Shown here: one piece after another, positions 1-9,100 of the stretch
How positions within the stretch are numbered: position 1 is the stretch's first letter
Layout of the letters: each line of letters starts with the position of its first letter
DNA from: Loripinus fragilis
Lineage: Eukaryota; Mollusca; Bivalvia; Lucinida; Lucinidae
Direction: 5' to 3'
DNA length: 64,000 bases
Assembly: GCA_964019695.1 (NCBI GenBank)
Contig: CAXHUL010000506.1
Span: 62,001 to 126,000, forward strand
Program-made: the position numbers and the translations under genes
Notes under the pieces: generated by a model
The model's input: the letters and a program-made list of their open reading frames with translations, nothing else
Told to the model about the DNA's origin: nothing
Database searches by the model: none

Positions 1-165
1 CCAACTTTGACAAATTTTTTTAATGGCGTTTCTGTGGCGTGCCGATGATGGCCCTACATTGATTTTTTGCAATTTTTAGGGGATTCGGACCTGTATTGCT
101 AGAAAACCCTTATTTTTCAGGGGGGGTCTGGACCCTCTGTCCCCCCTCTGGATCCGCACATGAAC
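1..165. mobile_element. MITE-like repeat, GGATCC-end family, truncated by window edge
   Basis: The stretch ends in CTGGATCCGCACATGA and holds a 'gatgatggccc' core and G-rich blocks. Related sequence recurs at 21262-21556, where both ends read as inverted CATGCGTGGATCC-type repeats, and at 60298-60610. It carries no open frame. I read it as a non-autonomous DNA element; the left end lies outside the window. Confidence 0.5.
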
Positions 166-649
166 CAGTCTGTGCAGAAACACAGACACAACAGAGTATT
201 TACAGCCCAAATACACAAAATGTTGATGTAGAAGAGGACCCAGACCACAATTTAAACTTTTAGCCTCGTTTGATATGTCAGCATTGTTTTCACACTTTTC
301 AGCACTGTCAAAATTGCTTTTACCTTTTGCAAAGATATAGTAGAATATGTTTAAAATACCAAGAAAAAGTAAAAATGTGTTTAAAATACCAACACAATAA
401 TTATAGTTTCCAATACAAACCAGGGTACAGAGAAAAATGTAGCTGACAGGGCTGTACATTTGAAGCATTATTAGAAAAAAAAAACACTGCTTGTGCTAAC
501 ATGATTTTCAATGAAGACCCGTTTAACAGCATAATACTGAGAATGTCTAAGAAAGGCGTTTCCTGGTAGGCAGATAGTGGTTTGCTTTTTTTGCCCAATG
601 AGAAGATTAACTAGCTTTCTGCGTAATTTAATTTTGATACAAAATAAAA

Positions 650-1131
650 CCAGGCAACTAGCAATTTAGCAATGTACTCTCATGAAACATCTCACGATAA
701 GCTGTCAGAAGCATAAAATAGACAGTCTATAATTTTCATCCAGGTGCATGACAAACTACACGAAAAGATGTACATTTCTACATGCTCATTTCTTTGAATA
801 AATAAAAGTGATTGAGAATCTGTTTAACAAAAAGCGTATGGTGAAAAACTCATTTATTGAAAAGACATATGTTGTAGGTACACATTGGAATTGCATGGTA
901 GAGGCAATTCAAATGTGCACCTACAACATATGTTACTGAAAATATTGAAGACAACTATTTGGAAATTTATGTTTTCCAATTATCATATCCATTGTTTTTT
1001 ACCTCTTTTAAACATCCCAAACTGCCAATCAGTTTTAAAATTCCAGTCAATCTCCTGCAAATTGTTTAAATTTGTATGACAACTATTTTAGTTCATGAAC
1101 TACCTCTTTGCTAACCAGCTAGTTGCGTGGT
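650..1131. mobile_element. Non-autonomous TIR element with internal palindrome, copy 1
   Basis: The ends are imperfect inverted repeats sharing GCAACTAGC and TTAGCA. The middle (862-937) holds a palindrome built on ACATATGTTGTAGGT and its complement. A copy in the opposite orientation lies at 29120-29545 inside amidase copy B. No transposase is encoded. Here it sits about 25 bp upstream of the last exon of amidase copy A, probably in its last intron. Confidence 0.55.
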
Positions 1132-1156
1132 AGTTATGCAAATGTTTGTTTTTCAG

Positions 1157-1350
1157 ATCGTTTGAAAATGGTGGCTACTATGACTGCGAACACGTCACCA
1201 TTTGACGTCAGTGGACATCCTGCACTGAGCATTAACGCAGGACTCTCTGAAGGTCTACCAATTGGAATGATGATTGTTGGAAAACATTTCGACGAAACAT
1301 CAGTGTTGCAGGCTGCCTATGCCTTTGAAAAATTACAGAATGGGCAATAG
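1157..1350 (+). CDS. Amidase copy A, last coding exon
   Basis: This is the C-terminal exon of an amidase-signature family enzyme whose other exons lie left of the window. It starts after a tttttcag acceptor in phase 1, reads D-R-L-K-M, then the conserved blocks [16 protein letters not shown] and GLPIGMMIVGKHFDE, and stops at TAG after LQNGQ. It is 194 nt long, exactly like the last exons of copy B (51983-52176) and copy C (60045-60238), so all three derive from one gene. The block matches the C-terminal part of bacterial enantioselective amidases. The frame is intact, but whether the whole gene is functional cannot be seen. An upstream ATG at 1123 would read through the intron end and is not the true start. 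Confidence 0.85.
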
Positions 1351-1388
1351 ACAATTGATCAATATTATCCCAGGGTCAACCTCTTTTT

Positions 1389-1633
1389 AACCCTTAAAGC
1401 GCTAAGAAAAAAAGCATCTGAAAATGTCGTCTGCTGAAGTTGTCTGCTGCAGATAATTGCCTAACATTACTGATGAATTAAGTCTAGAAGCAAACAGCGT
1501 AGACCCAGATCAGACTGCTCTTATATGAGCAGTCTGATCTGGGTCCACACTGTTTGCCAATGAGGCTTCTAAAACATTTCAGCAGACGAGAAAATCAGAC
1601 GACTTATGTTGCGATCGGCGCATTAAGGGTTAA
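1389..1633. mobile_element. Hairpin MITE, GCAAACAGTG family
   Basis: The outer ends are AACCCTTAAAGCGC and GCGCATTAAGGGTTAA. Inside is a hairpin running from GCAAACAGCGTAGACCCAG through GACTGCTC/GAGCAGTC to CACACTGTTTGCC. Full relatives lie at 23199-23444, 48331-48532 and 59001-59202, and hairpin-only relatives in several introns of copy B. Non-coding. Confidence 0.6.
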
Positions 1634-1978
1634 TTTTAAGCTTGAAAAGAATTTTTACCAGGTCTAAGTAGGCCATTTTATCAGAAACCCTGATTTTATT
1701 GCATCCGCGCAGTTTGGTTAGCAACTTCGATATTTAGTTTTCTCTGGAAAATATAATTGCCAAGTTTAACGGAAATTATACTCTAATGAGTATTATGTAA
1801 TATCGTCACAAAATAACTTACATTACAAAACGGTCTTTGTGTTTAAAGTGACTTATAGGCCCATGTGGCCAGGTGTATAGTTAGACAATTTTTTTGAACC
1901 TTTGTTTATACATGTTAAACATAAGTCACTATAATAAAAGATAACTTACTAACTTACTTACTTATAATTAAGCTGCTT

Positions 1979-2193
1979 TATGAGATTTCCAACAATGCTG
2001 TATGTGCGAACAACAAAGTCTCAGATCATCCTGCGCCTACGAACAGTCTGATTGAATATTATTTGAATATTAGTCTTAAGCTTCTTATCGAACACCATTT
2101 GGGGTTCTTAGCTTTAGCGGAGGCTGTACAGGCTCGTTTAAGTCTACACTTGTCCAAATGCTACATTGTTGGAAATCATATGTTGCGTCTCAA
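1979..2193. mobile_element. MITE, ATGAGATTTCCAACAATG family, degraded copy
   Basis: It starts with TGAGATTTCCAACAATGCTG and ends with the inverted form ACATTGTTGGAAATCATATG, about 215 bp apart. It belongs with the better copies at 16190-16412, 19728-19972 and 56926-57160. No coding capacity. Confidence 0.6.
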
Positions 2194-2248
2194 TCATTGT
2201 GCTAGCCATACAGGCTCGTTTTCTCCATGTATAATATAACTTTTTGCT

Positions 2249-2335
2249 CTCTGTAAAGGCGGTAACTTGACTATTCATATATGGGCGTGGTTCGCATATT
2301 TCATCTGCTTAACAATGTAAATCAGGTTCTATTTA
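2249..2335. repeat. Solo terminal fragment of the 48181-49758 DNA element
   Basis: The stretch CTGTAAAGGCGGTAACTT followed by 'attcatatatgggcgtggttcg..atttcatctgctta' matches the inverted right end of the element at 48181-49758 (around 49675-49745). Only one end is present, so this is a remnant. Confidence 0.45.
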
Positions 2336-3099
2336 TAATTTGGTGAAGAATTAATAAGTTGATTGGGCCGCGCACCTCTGTAAAATACTATAAGTACAAG
2401 AAGACCTCGCCAGATTTGTTAGAAGTGCTCCCCTGACGATTATCCAATAATTTCTGAAAACTTAAATATGACTATATATCGTAGTATGTGTCACATGAAT
2501 CAAATTGGGTTCCATGCTATATTAGATCAATAATTGAATCATCTTCTCTCGAAAATAAGGGCAAACCAAATTGGATCTTTATGTTAGAGCATCAACTTAA
2601 GCAAACAAATAATTTGTATGTTGAAGGTTTGGGCATACAAAGTGTGAAAATATTTTATGTACTATATCAAAAGCATGAACTTACTTTCAGTTAACATCAT
2701 AGCAATAATATTTACATTTTCAAAGCAAGACTTCAATGAATCTTTACATTTTTGCAACCGTCCATAGCCTCATGAACGACACAAATTTTAAATGACAGCT
2801 GCCAAGCTCACTTGCTCGTGCAACACGCTTAGAACATCGAACTCATTCACCAGAAGTGGCACGAGTGTTGTGATTGACAGCGAGCCACACCCAAGTCGCA
2901 CATGCAAAACAAGCCCCTTGTTTGCTCAATTGGCTGTCCGTGTTAACGCTAGCTGTTCCGATGTTGTTTTTTTACACTCGGACAAAACGGTTAATACAAT
3001 TACATATTTTAAACTGTTTTGTTTACTAAATTATAATTTTTTTTTTGCATTTTAGATATTTATAATAAAATGTAATATTAGCAATAAATTCAATTCTTG
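2336..3099. other. Intergenic spacer, no gene recognised
   Basis: AT-rich spacer between amidase copy A and the retroelement locus. The longest open stretch (2792-3055, + strand, 87 codons) has no recognisable domain, start context or splice signals, and I do not call it a gene. Confidence 0.5.
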
Positions 3100-3190
3100 G
3101 TCTGTTCATGGAATCATGAATACTTCGGGTCTCTTGCACAGTTAACAAGACTTTGCAAGAGACCCGAAGTATTCGCGATTCCATGAACAT
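3100..3190. repeat. Long inverted repeat (hairpin)
   Basis: About 36 bases beginning TGTTCATGGAATCATGAATA pair with the strand ending near TTCCATGAACA, through the shared segment TACTTCGGGTCTCTTGCA and its complement, around a loop of about 20 bases. Probably a small foldback element. Confidence 0.6.
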
Positions 3191-3282
3191 TCCAAAAATT
3201 GAATTAATTGCTTAAAATGATGAATTAGACAGTTTTAGTAACTATGTTACAATGGTTTAATTATTTTTCGAATTACTTTAAA

Positions 3283-3605
3283 TCACATTTTTGTTGTCTT
3301 AACTCCTTTTGCCCTTTTGGTTACTTTGATAGAGTAATAGTAGGGAAAGGAGCAAAGGTCAGAAATTGATACAATCAAGTACCACGCCTGACCCAGGTCA
3401 TCGTATGGGATAGTGACAACAATGCAAGAAACTGTCACATTCAAGAGAGCCAAGAGGTCAGCCCTTTTACCACCAGGTGACCACAAGGCTGCAAAAACAG
3501 ACACGGCAGTATGGCAAAGACAAGTACAAAAATAGAAATAAAAGATCTACAAAAAAGTTCCCCCTTTAAAAAAATACTAGAGGGCTTTAACTAGTTTCAG
3601 GATAT
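3283..3605. repeat. Interspersed repeat, 'GATACAATCAAGTACCAC' family
   Basis: Blocks such as GATACAATCAAGTACCAC, CCTGACCCAGG and GAGAGCCAAGAGGTCAGCCC recur in order at 35745-36040 (intron 8 of copy B), and a weaker copy lies near 54190-54545. Copies are strongly diverged and non-coding. The class is not determined. From 3606 to 4216 I see only AT-rich spacer, with a TGACGTCA site near 4076. Confidence 0.45.
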
Positions 3606-4216
3606 AAAACTCATCCTTACTTCTGATGGGTATCAAGACACAAAGGTGTTTGTTTTGCGTGTAAGATCCCTAACTTAGCAATGGATCATCTTCTAGTACA
3701 TATAAAACATGAAACCAAAAGAATATAAACAAAGTTAAAGGGGACAGCAATCCTAATAATAAGTATGTTTTATCAGAAAGAGGTCTATGAACCATGCATT
3801 TTGATACAAGTATCATCAAAATCGGTTGAAAAATGGGCAAGTTATGGGCATTTAAAGACTTCAATGTGGCAAATATTTAGCCGCCATTTTGAATATTTAA
3901 TTAGTTTTCAGAATTTTTTTAACTGCTTAATTTTTAATTATCACTACTATCACATCATCTGTGTTTCAGCAGATATGTAGCTTTATACATAAGGAAAATG
4001 TTTCATTAATTATTAATGCAAATAATCCATTGGTTTGTCTTTTATTTTGATTACGCATATTTAATTAGGCTGAGTGACGTCACTAAGCCTACAATATGGC
4101 CGCTTCCATTACAGTCCATTTGCAAATATTCAAACGCCCACAACTTCCACATTTTTCAACCGATTTAGATGAAACTGGTATCAAAGTTCATGGATTATTA
4201 AGATCTTTCATATAAA

Positions 4217-4369
4217 TGTCGTAGAGCGAAAATATTTTAGCTGCCCCAGCCGGGAATCGAACCCAGGTCGCTGGATTTTTAGGCAAACACTCTACCACGT
4301 CGCTGTAAAAGCCGGCTTCTACCCCAAGGCAGTAGAAGTGTATTAATATTATACCTAGACCCTGTGACA
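4217..4369 (-). repeat. TRIM downstream LTR, with tRNA-like segment
   Basis: Read on the minus strand it begins TGTCACAGGGTCTAGG and ends CTCTACGACA. Within it, AGCGACGTGGTAGAGTG resembles a pol III A box and D arm. CCTGGGTTCGATTCCCGG forms a T arm with a 5-bp stem (one wobble pair) around TTCGATT. The acceptor stem does not close, so this is tRNA-derived and not a working tRNA gene. Confidence 0.7.
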
Positions 4370-4381
4370 TACACCCCCTCC
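4370..4381 (-). promoter_or_regulatory. TRIM polypurine tract
   Basis: On the minus strand GGAGGGGG (4381-4374) followed by TGTA directly precedes the TGTCACAG start of the downstream LTR. It lies where the plus-strand primer of a gypsy-type element belongs. The preceding 40 bases resemble the 3' end of a gypsy pol region. Confidence 0.6.
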
Positions 4382-4484
4382 AATTTGAAATTCGTCCCTG
4401 AATTTCTTGGTACAGGAATCACGTGAAATGAGGCCAAGGGAGATATTTTATGCACAGAACGGTCATAGGATGGGTTATTTGCGG

Positions 4485-4493
4485 TGGGCGCCA
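4485..4493 (-). promoter_or_regulatory. TRIM primer-binding site (tRNA-Lys type)
   Basis: Minus-strand TGGCGCCCA lies one base inside the upstream LTR. It matches the complement of a lysine tRNA 3' end, and its first 9 bases are the same as in the primer site of the neighbouring gypsy element (14351-14365). Confidence 0.65.
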
Positions 4494-4494
4494 T

Positions 4495-4647
4495 TGTCGT
4501 AGAGCGAAAATATTTTAGCTGCCCCAGCCGGGAATCGAACCCAGGTCGCTGGATTTTTAGGCAAACACTCTACCACGTCGCTGTAAAAGCCGGCTTCTAC
4601 CGCAAGGCAGTAGAAGTGTATTAATATTATACCTAGACCCTGTGACA
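4495..4647 (-). repeat. TRIM upstream LTR, with tRNA-like segment
   Basis: Same length and nearly the same sequence as 4217-4369, in the same orientation, with the same A-box-like and B-box motifs. If transcribed by pol III, transcription would start within or just upstream of this LTR and run across the element on the minus strand. Confidence 0.7.
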
Positions 4648-4691
4648 TATATGTTTGGGAAAACATATATGTCACAGGGTCTAGGTATAGA
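4636..4691. repeat. Palindrome joining TRIM end to an inverted, truncated LTR end
   Basis: CCTAGACCCTGTGACATA, then a short AT-rich centre with GTTTGGGAAAAC, then TATGTCACAGGGTCTAGG. The right arm is the start of a TRIM LTR in opposite orientation, cut after about 22 bases where the gypsy LTR begins at 4692. The centre, TATATGTTTGGGAAAACATA, also occurs in the gypsy 3' region at 6091-6110. Confidence 0.6.
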
Positions 4692-5772
4692 CAGGGTATG
4701 GATTCGTTTAGCCAGGGATCTCAACGACAGATGTTGTTATAAATTTATTTTACAGTTGTCAATAAAAAGGGTGTCCTAAAATACAAAACAAACAATAAAA
4801 CAGTACAGACAACACAGACAGACAAATGAACAGACACGGACAACGGAATACATTGCACCCGTATGCAATACATATTTACAACACAGACAGACAGACAGAC
4901 AATCGGACACGGACAACGGATATACTTGCAACTGACTGCAAATACGATAATTCGTTTGGTACCTGAGCAGTGAGCATGTCATGTCTATTTTTAGACATGG
5001 GTATTTTGCAGTGATAAAATTATATACAAAGAGATTAAAATATTAAAACCACACCTTTTGCATTTAACTTACATTTTATGCGTTAGCTCAATTTACTAAT
5101 TCCTCCATTTGCAATGTCCATAAAGATCAAAACGATAACCATGCCTATTTCAGAAAGACAGAACAAATCTAAAGCAATTTGTAATTTGCGTAAATACGTC
5201 ATACAGAAATATTGTGAACTACGTCACAGGAAATGTACAGAATGTAGTTCCTGGCGAAAACCTCCCTTTGGTGTTTTCATCAGAAACGACAATCTGTGAT
5301 CTGTATGATAAAAAGAATATAAATTCACATACCTGCTAATAATAATGTTTCCATATCATTTCCGTGAAGGAATAATAAATAAACTAATATAGATATATGT
5401 TCTACAGCCTGTAGATCGATGGAGTCGATCTAACTGCAAAAATGAGAATGCCTTTTCCAAATGTCGCGCGCATATGTATTTGTGAGGTTAGGCGCATGCG
5501 CTAAGTAAGTTAAAAGAGGTGTGTTCGTTAGCAACCAATCACCCATCATCTTACATCCTTATGTCTAACTAAAACGGCTACTGACTGGACGATAAAATAG
5601 AACAGCTCAGTTTCAAGGTACTCCATAAGAAAACAATGCAAGACAGGTTAAACCAGTTTTTCCCACGCTTGGTATGATTTAAGTAAATATCAACACTACT
5701 CACGGTGGCACTGAAGGAGAAAAGGTAATTTTTGCATTAAGCAAAATAATCACAAAGTTCACCTCTGTGACA
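4692..5772 (-). repeat. Gypsy 3' LTR
   Basis: Direct repeat of 14374-15454. On the minus strand it starts TGTCACAGAGGTG at 5772. It ends at CCATACCCTG (4692), missing the CGACA found on the other LTR, because the sequence beyond is a piece of an inverted TRIM LTR. Short open frames inside (such as 5114-5299) occur in both LTRs and are not convincing genes. Confidence 0.93.
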
Positions 5773-5784
5773 TTCTCCCCTGCT
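5773..5784 (-). promoter_or_regulatory. Gypsy polypurine tract
   Basis: Minus-strand AGCAGGGGAGAA ends exactly at the TGTCACAG start of the 3' LTR, the normal place for the plus-strand DNA primer. Confidence 0.8.
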
Positions 5785-6199
5785 TTGAAAAAAATGTCTC
5801 CTGACATTTCCGAACATTCGAAAAACTTTTTAATAAACACAGACCACCTCAGCAATCATGATCATGTACAAATATGATGCATTTAGGTTAATTTTAACCT
5901 ACAGAAGTTTCACATTTATCAACAAACAATTCTACTTTACTAGTGAATTGTGAAAATGTTATATATAACTTCAGAACATCCAAAAATAAAGACATGTATT
6001 AATTTGAGGGGTCGCTCTCAATAAGAGAAATATACTATATGTATGAGACAATCAAAGCAGGAGAAAATATAATATATATATGCATTTTTATATATGTTTG
6101 GGAAAACATATCATATATGCATAATAATAATAATACTGGAAGATATTCTTCCTATCTGTGACATTCTCCTCTGATATTTATGAAAACTAATACATATAC
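5785..6199 (-). other. Gypsy 3' untranslated region with second PPT/LTR-edge motif
   Basis: AT-rich stretch after the pol stop. At 6155-6173 it repeats the junction of polypurine tract and LTR start: TCTGTGACATTCTCCTCTG here, against TCTGTGACATTCTCCCCTG at 5764-5782. It also holds the palindrome TATATGTTTGGGAAAACATA (6091-6110). Confidence 0.7.
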
Positions 6200-9100
6200 T
6201 TAAACATACCAAATCTGTGTTTCGGGGTTTGAAACTTGCTGAGTATTTACCCACTCGCCATACCGGTTTGGCGCTTGCCGTACCCTACCTGTACGTCTAG
6301 GTAACTGTGGAGTAGGTACATTATCTACACTACCTACATTACCTCCACTGAGATCTTTGGAACTGCCAGTGGTACCTACATCTGCACTAGCAAAACCACC
6401 ACCTGCACTTGAATTAAAACCACCTGCGCTATCTGACCTATCAAAACCAACTGAACTATCAGATCTATTAAAATCTCCTGAACCATTAAAAGTATCGCCA
6501 TGAACTGACACATGAGACTTTTCTTTATTTGAAGAAACTGATTTCGACCCATTGATATTTGAACTGTGTTTCCTTTTAAGAGGAAGCATATATCTTGGGT
6601 AAAATAATTCTTCTGTTTCTGAGTCAGAAGAGTCAGACTCAAATTCAGGTTCTTGGACAGGTTTTGATTGGCTATGTACAGGGGCTGCCGGTTTGCTAGG
6701 TTTACTATGGGGACTGTCATAAAATAGGCCAAGATCTAAACTGCTAGGTATGGCAGAAAAAGGAAGCAACATGTTCCTGTGTAAAGTTTTCACCGTTGAA
6801 TCACCCGTTTCACGCTGAACCCTATACACAGGTACACCTTCATTTGGCACTTCAATTACAATATATGAATGCTTATCCCACCTATCTGCCAACTTATTTT
6901 TACCTTTTAGGCCCACCTTTCTAATAAGGACTCTGTCCCCTACACCAAGGGTTGCTTCTCTGACCTTACCGTCATAATTGGACTTATGCCTTGTAGCATT
7001 TTTATTTGCTTCTTTTGAAGCTACCTTGTAGGCAAAGTCCAACCGTTTCTTTAACTTACTGGCATAGTGCTCTCTGGATGTACATTCTGAATCCTGTGAA
7101 GAATTCAGACCCAGATAAGCATCTATAGCCAGCCTGGGATGTCTCCCAAACATTAAAAAGAATGGGGAAAAACCAGTGCTATCATGACGGGTAGCATTAT
7201 AGGCATGGACTAAAGGGGCTACATATGACTTCCAGTCTTGTTTCTGGTGATCTTCTAGGGTACCCAGCATTTTTAAAAGGGTCTGGTTAAATCTCTCGAC
7301 CATTCCATTTCCCATAGGGTGATATGGAGTGGTCCGGGATTTATGCACACCCGCAAGACTACACAATTCCTTAATAAGGCTACTTTCAAAATTTCTTCCC
7401 TGATCACTATGGATCCTAGCCGGAAAACCATAGTGAACAACAAAGTTTTCAAAAAGTATTTTGGCTGTAGTCTTAGCCAACTGGTTTCTAGTTGGAAAGG
7501 CCTGGGCATAACGGGTAAAATGGTCGGTCACAACTAAAATATGTTCATGCCCACCCTTTGACCTTTCCAAAGACAAAAAATCTATACATAACAATTCCAT
7601 TGGTTGTGAACTGGTTATGTTGACTAATTCTGCACTAGGCTTCACCGGAGTTTTTCGCCTAATACAACGGCCACAATTTTTTATCTTCTCTTCAACATCA
7701 TTTTCTAGACCAGGCCAATAAAATCTAGAGCGCACTAAAGAAAGAGTGCGGTCTCTACCTTGATGGCCTAAATCATCATGCAACTGTTTCAAAATGATGC
7801 TTCGAAAATGGAGAGGAAGCACCAGCTGACGTGTTTGTACATTATTTAATGTAGTATTTCTGTACAATACTCCGTCAACCAATGACAACCTGGACCACTC
7901 CCGAATATATTTCACAACATTTGGGGATTCGGTCTGGAGACTTCTTTTGTCTGGACAGAATTTCAACCTAACCAGCTCAACAACCCTGGCTAAAGTAGAG
8001 TCAGCCACTTGCTCTTTTGACCAATCAACATTCTGTAAAGATGTTGAGTCCAGTAGATCCGGTGTTGGCGGATCTACAAGAGTTACAGCGTTTGAAACAA
8101 ACAAGGTTTCAACCAAGGGACAAGACTCTCTTTCAACCAAGTATGCTTGGCACACTGCCTTAACCACATCTGGAAATAATTCCACATCTTGCGGGGGACG
8201 CCTAGAGAGACCATCAGCATCTGCGTTAGATTTACCTGATCTATATATTAATTTAAAATCATATGAACCTAACGCAGCTAACCACCTATGACCTGTGGCA
8301 TCTAATTTGGCCGAAGTTAAAACATATGTTAAGGGGTTGTTATCTGTATAAACAGAAAATGTGTTTCCATACAGATAATCATGGAACTTGTCGATGACAG
8401 CCCATTTGAGACATAAAAATTCCAGTTTGTGGGCTGGATAATTCCGTTCTGCTTTGCGCAAACCCCTGCTGCCATATGCAACAACTTTTTCAAGGCCATC
8501 ATGTTCTTGATATAGAACGGCTCCTAGCCCTTCTATAGATGCATCTGTATGTAAAATAAAAGGTTTGCTAAAATCTGCATATGCTAGCACTGGAGGAGAG
8601 GACAATTTCTCCTTCAGTGTATCAAATGCACTTTGTTGAGCAGGACCCCATATCCAAGGAACTGAACTTCTCTTCTTTTTCTTCTTTTTACCTTGGACAG
8701 AAACACCAGCATGATGTCCAACCAACAGATCATTTAAAGGTTTGGCTATCTTTGCGTAGTCCTTGACAAAACGCCTATAATAGCCTGTAAAACCCAAAAA
8801 TGATCGCAGGTCTTTCACCGTCTGAGGTTCTGGCCAAGTTGTAAGAGCAGCAATTTTTTCAGGGTCCGTTTCAATTCCATTTTCGGACACTACGTGGCCT
8901 AAGTAGGTCACGCTAGACTTAAAAAATTCACACTTGGATGCTTTCAATTTTAAGCCATGTTTATGCAGGCGGCTGAAAACAGCATCCAAGCGTGATAAAT
9001 GCTCATCGAAGGACTCAGAGAAAATTAAAATATCATCTAAAAAAATGTGGCACTCTTTTAAATTGAGCTCACCCATACACCGTTCCATTAGGCGCTGGAA

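Larger units (their letters stand above)
4217..4647 (-). mobile_element. Miniature LTR retrotransposon (TRIM) with tRNA-like LTRs
   Basis: Two direct 153-bp repeats (4217-4369 and 4495-4647) flank 125 bp. Each repeat starts TGTC and ends GACA on the + strand, as LTRs do. On the minus strand, one base after the upstream LTR comes TGGCGCCCACC, a tRNA-Lys-type primer-binding site. Just before the downstream LTR comes GGAGGGGG, a polypurine tract. There is no gag or pol, so it must be mobilised in trans. The LTRs contain a tRNA-like module with a B box GGTTCGATTCC. By eye the two LTRs differ at one base (TACCCCAAGG versus TACCGCAAGG), which suggests a recent insertion. No clear target duplication is seen. 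An alternative is two tandem tRNA-SINE copies, but SINEs would not explain the primer site and polypurine tract at exactly the LTR borders. Confidence 0.75.

Noticed and set aside
2792..3055. 87-codon Cys/Ser-containing frame between amidase A and the retroelements
   Set aside because: No family resemblance and an AT-rich end; probably chance.
4217..4647. Two tRNA genes or two tandem tRNA SINEs
   Set aside because: The T arm is good but the acceptor stem does not close. The repeat units have LTR-type ends with a primer site and polypurine tract between them.
5114..5299. 61-codon frame inside each gypsy LTR (also 14796-14981)
   Set aside because: Present in both LTRs only because they are copies; no recognisable domain and no reason for a protein there.
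6376..6732. 118-codon frame antiparallel or shifted within the end of pol, proposed as an envelope gene
   Set aside because: It is the shifted reading of the low-complexity Ser/Gly-rich Pol tail, with no signal peptide or transmembrane pattern of an Env.
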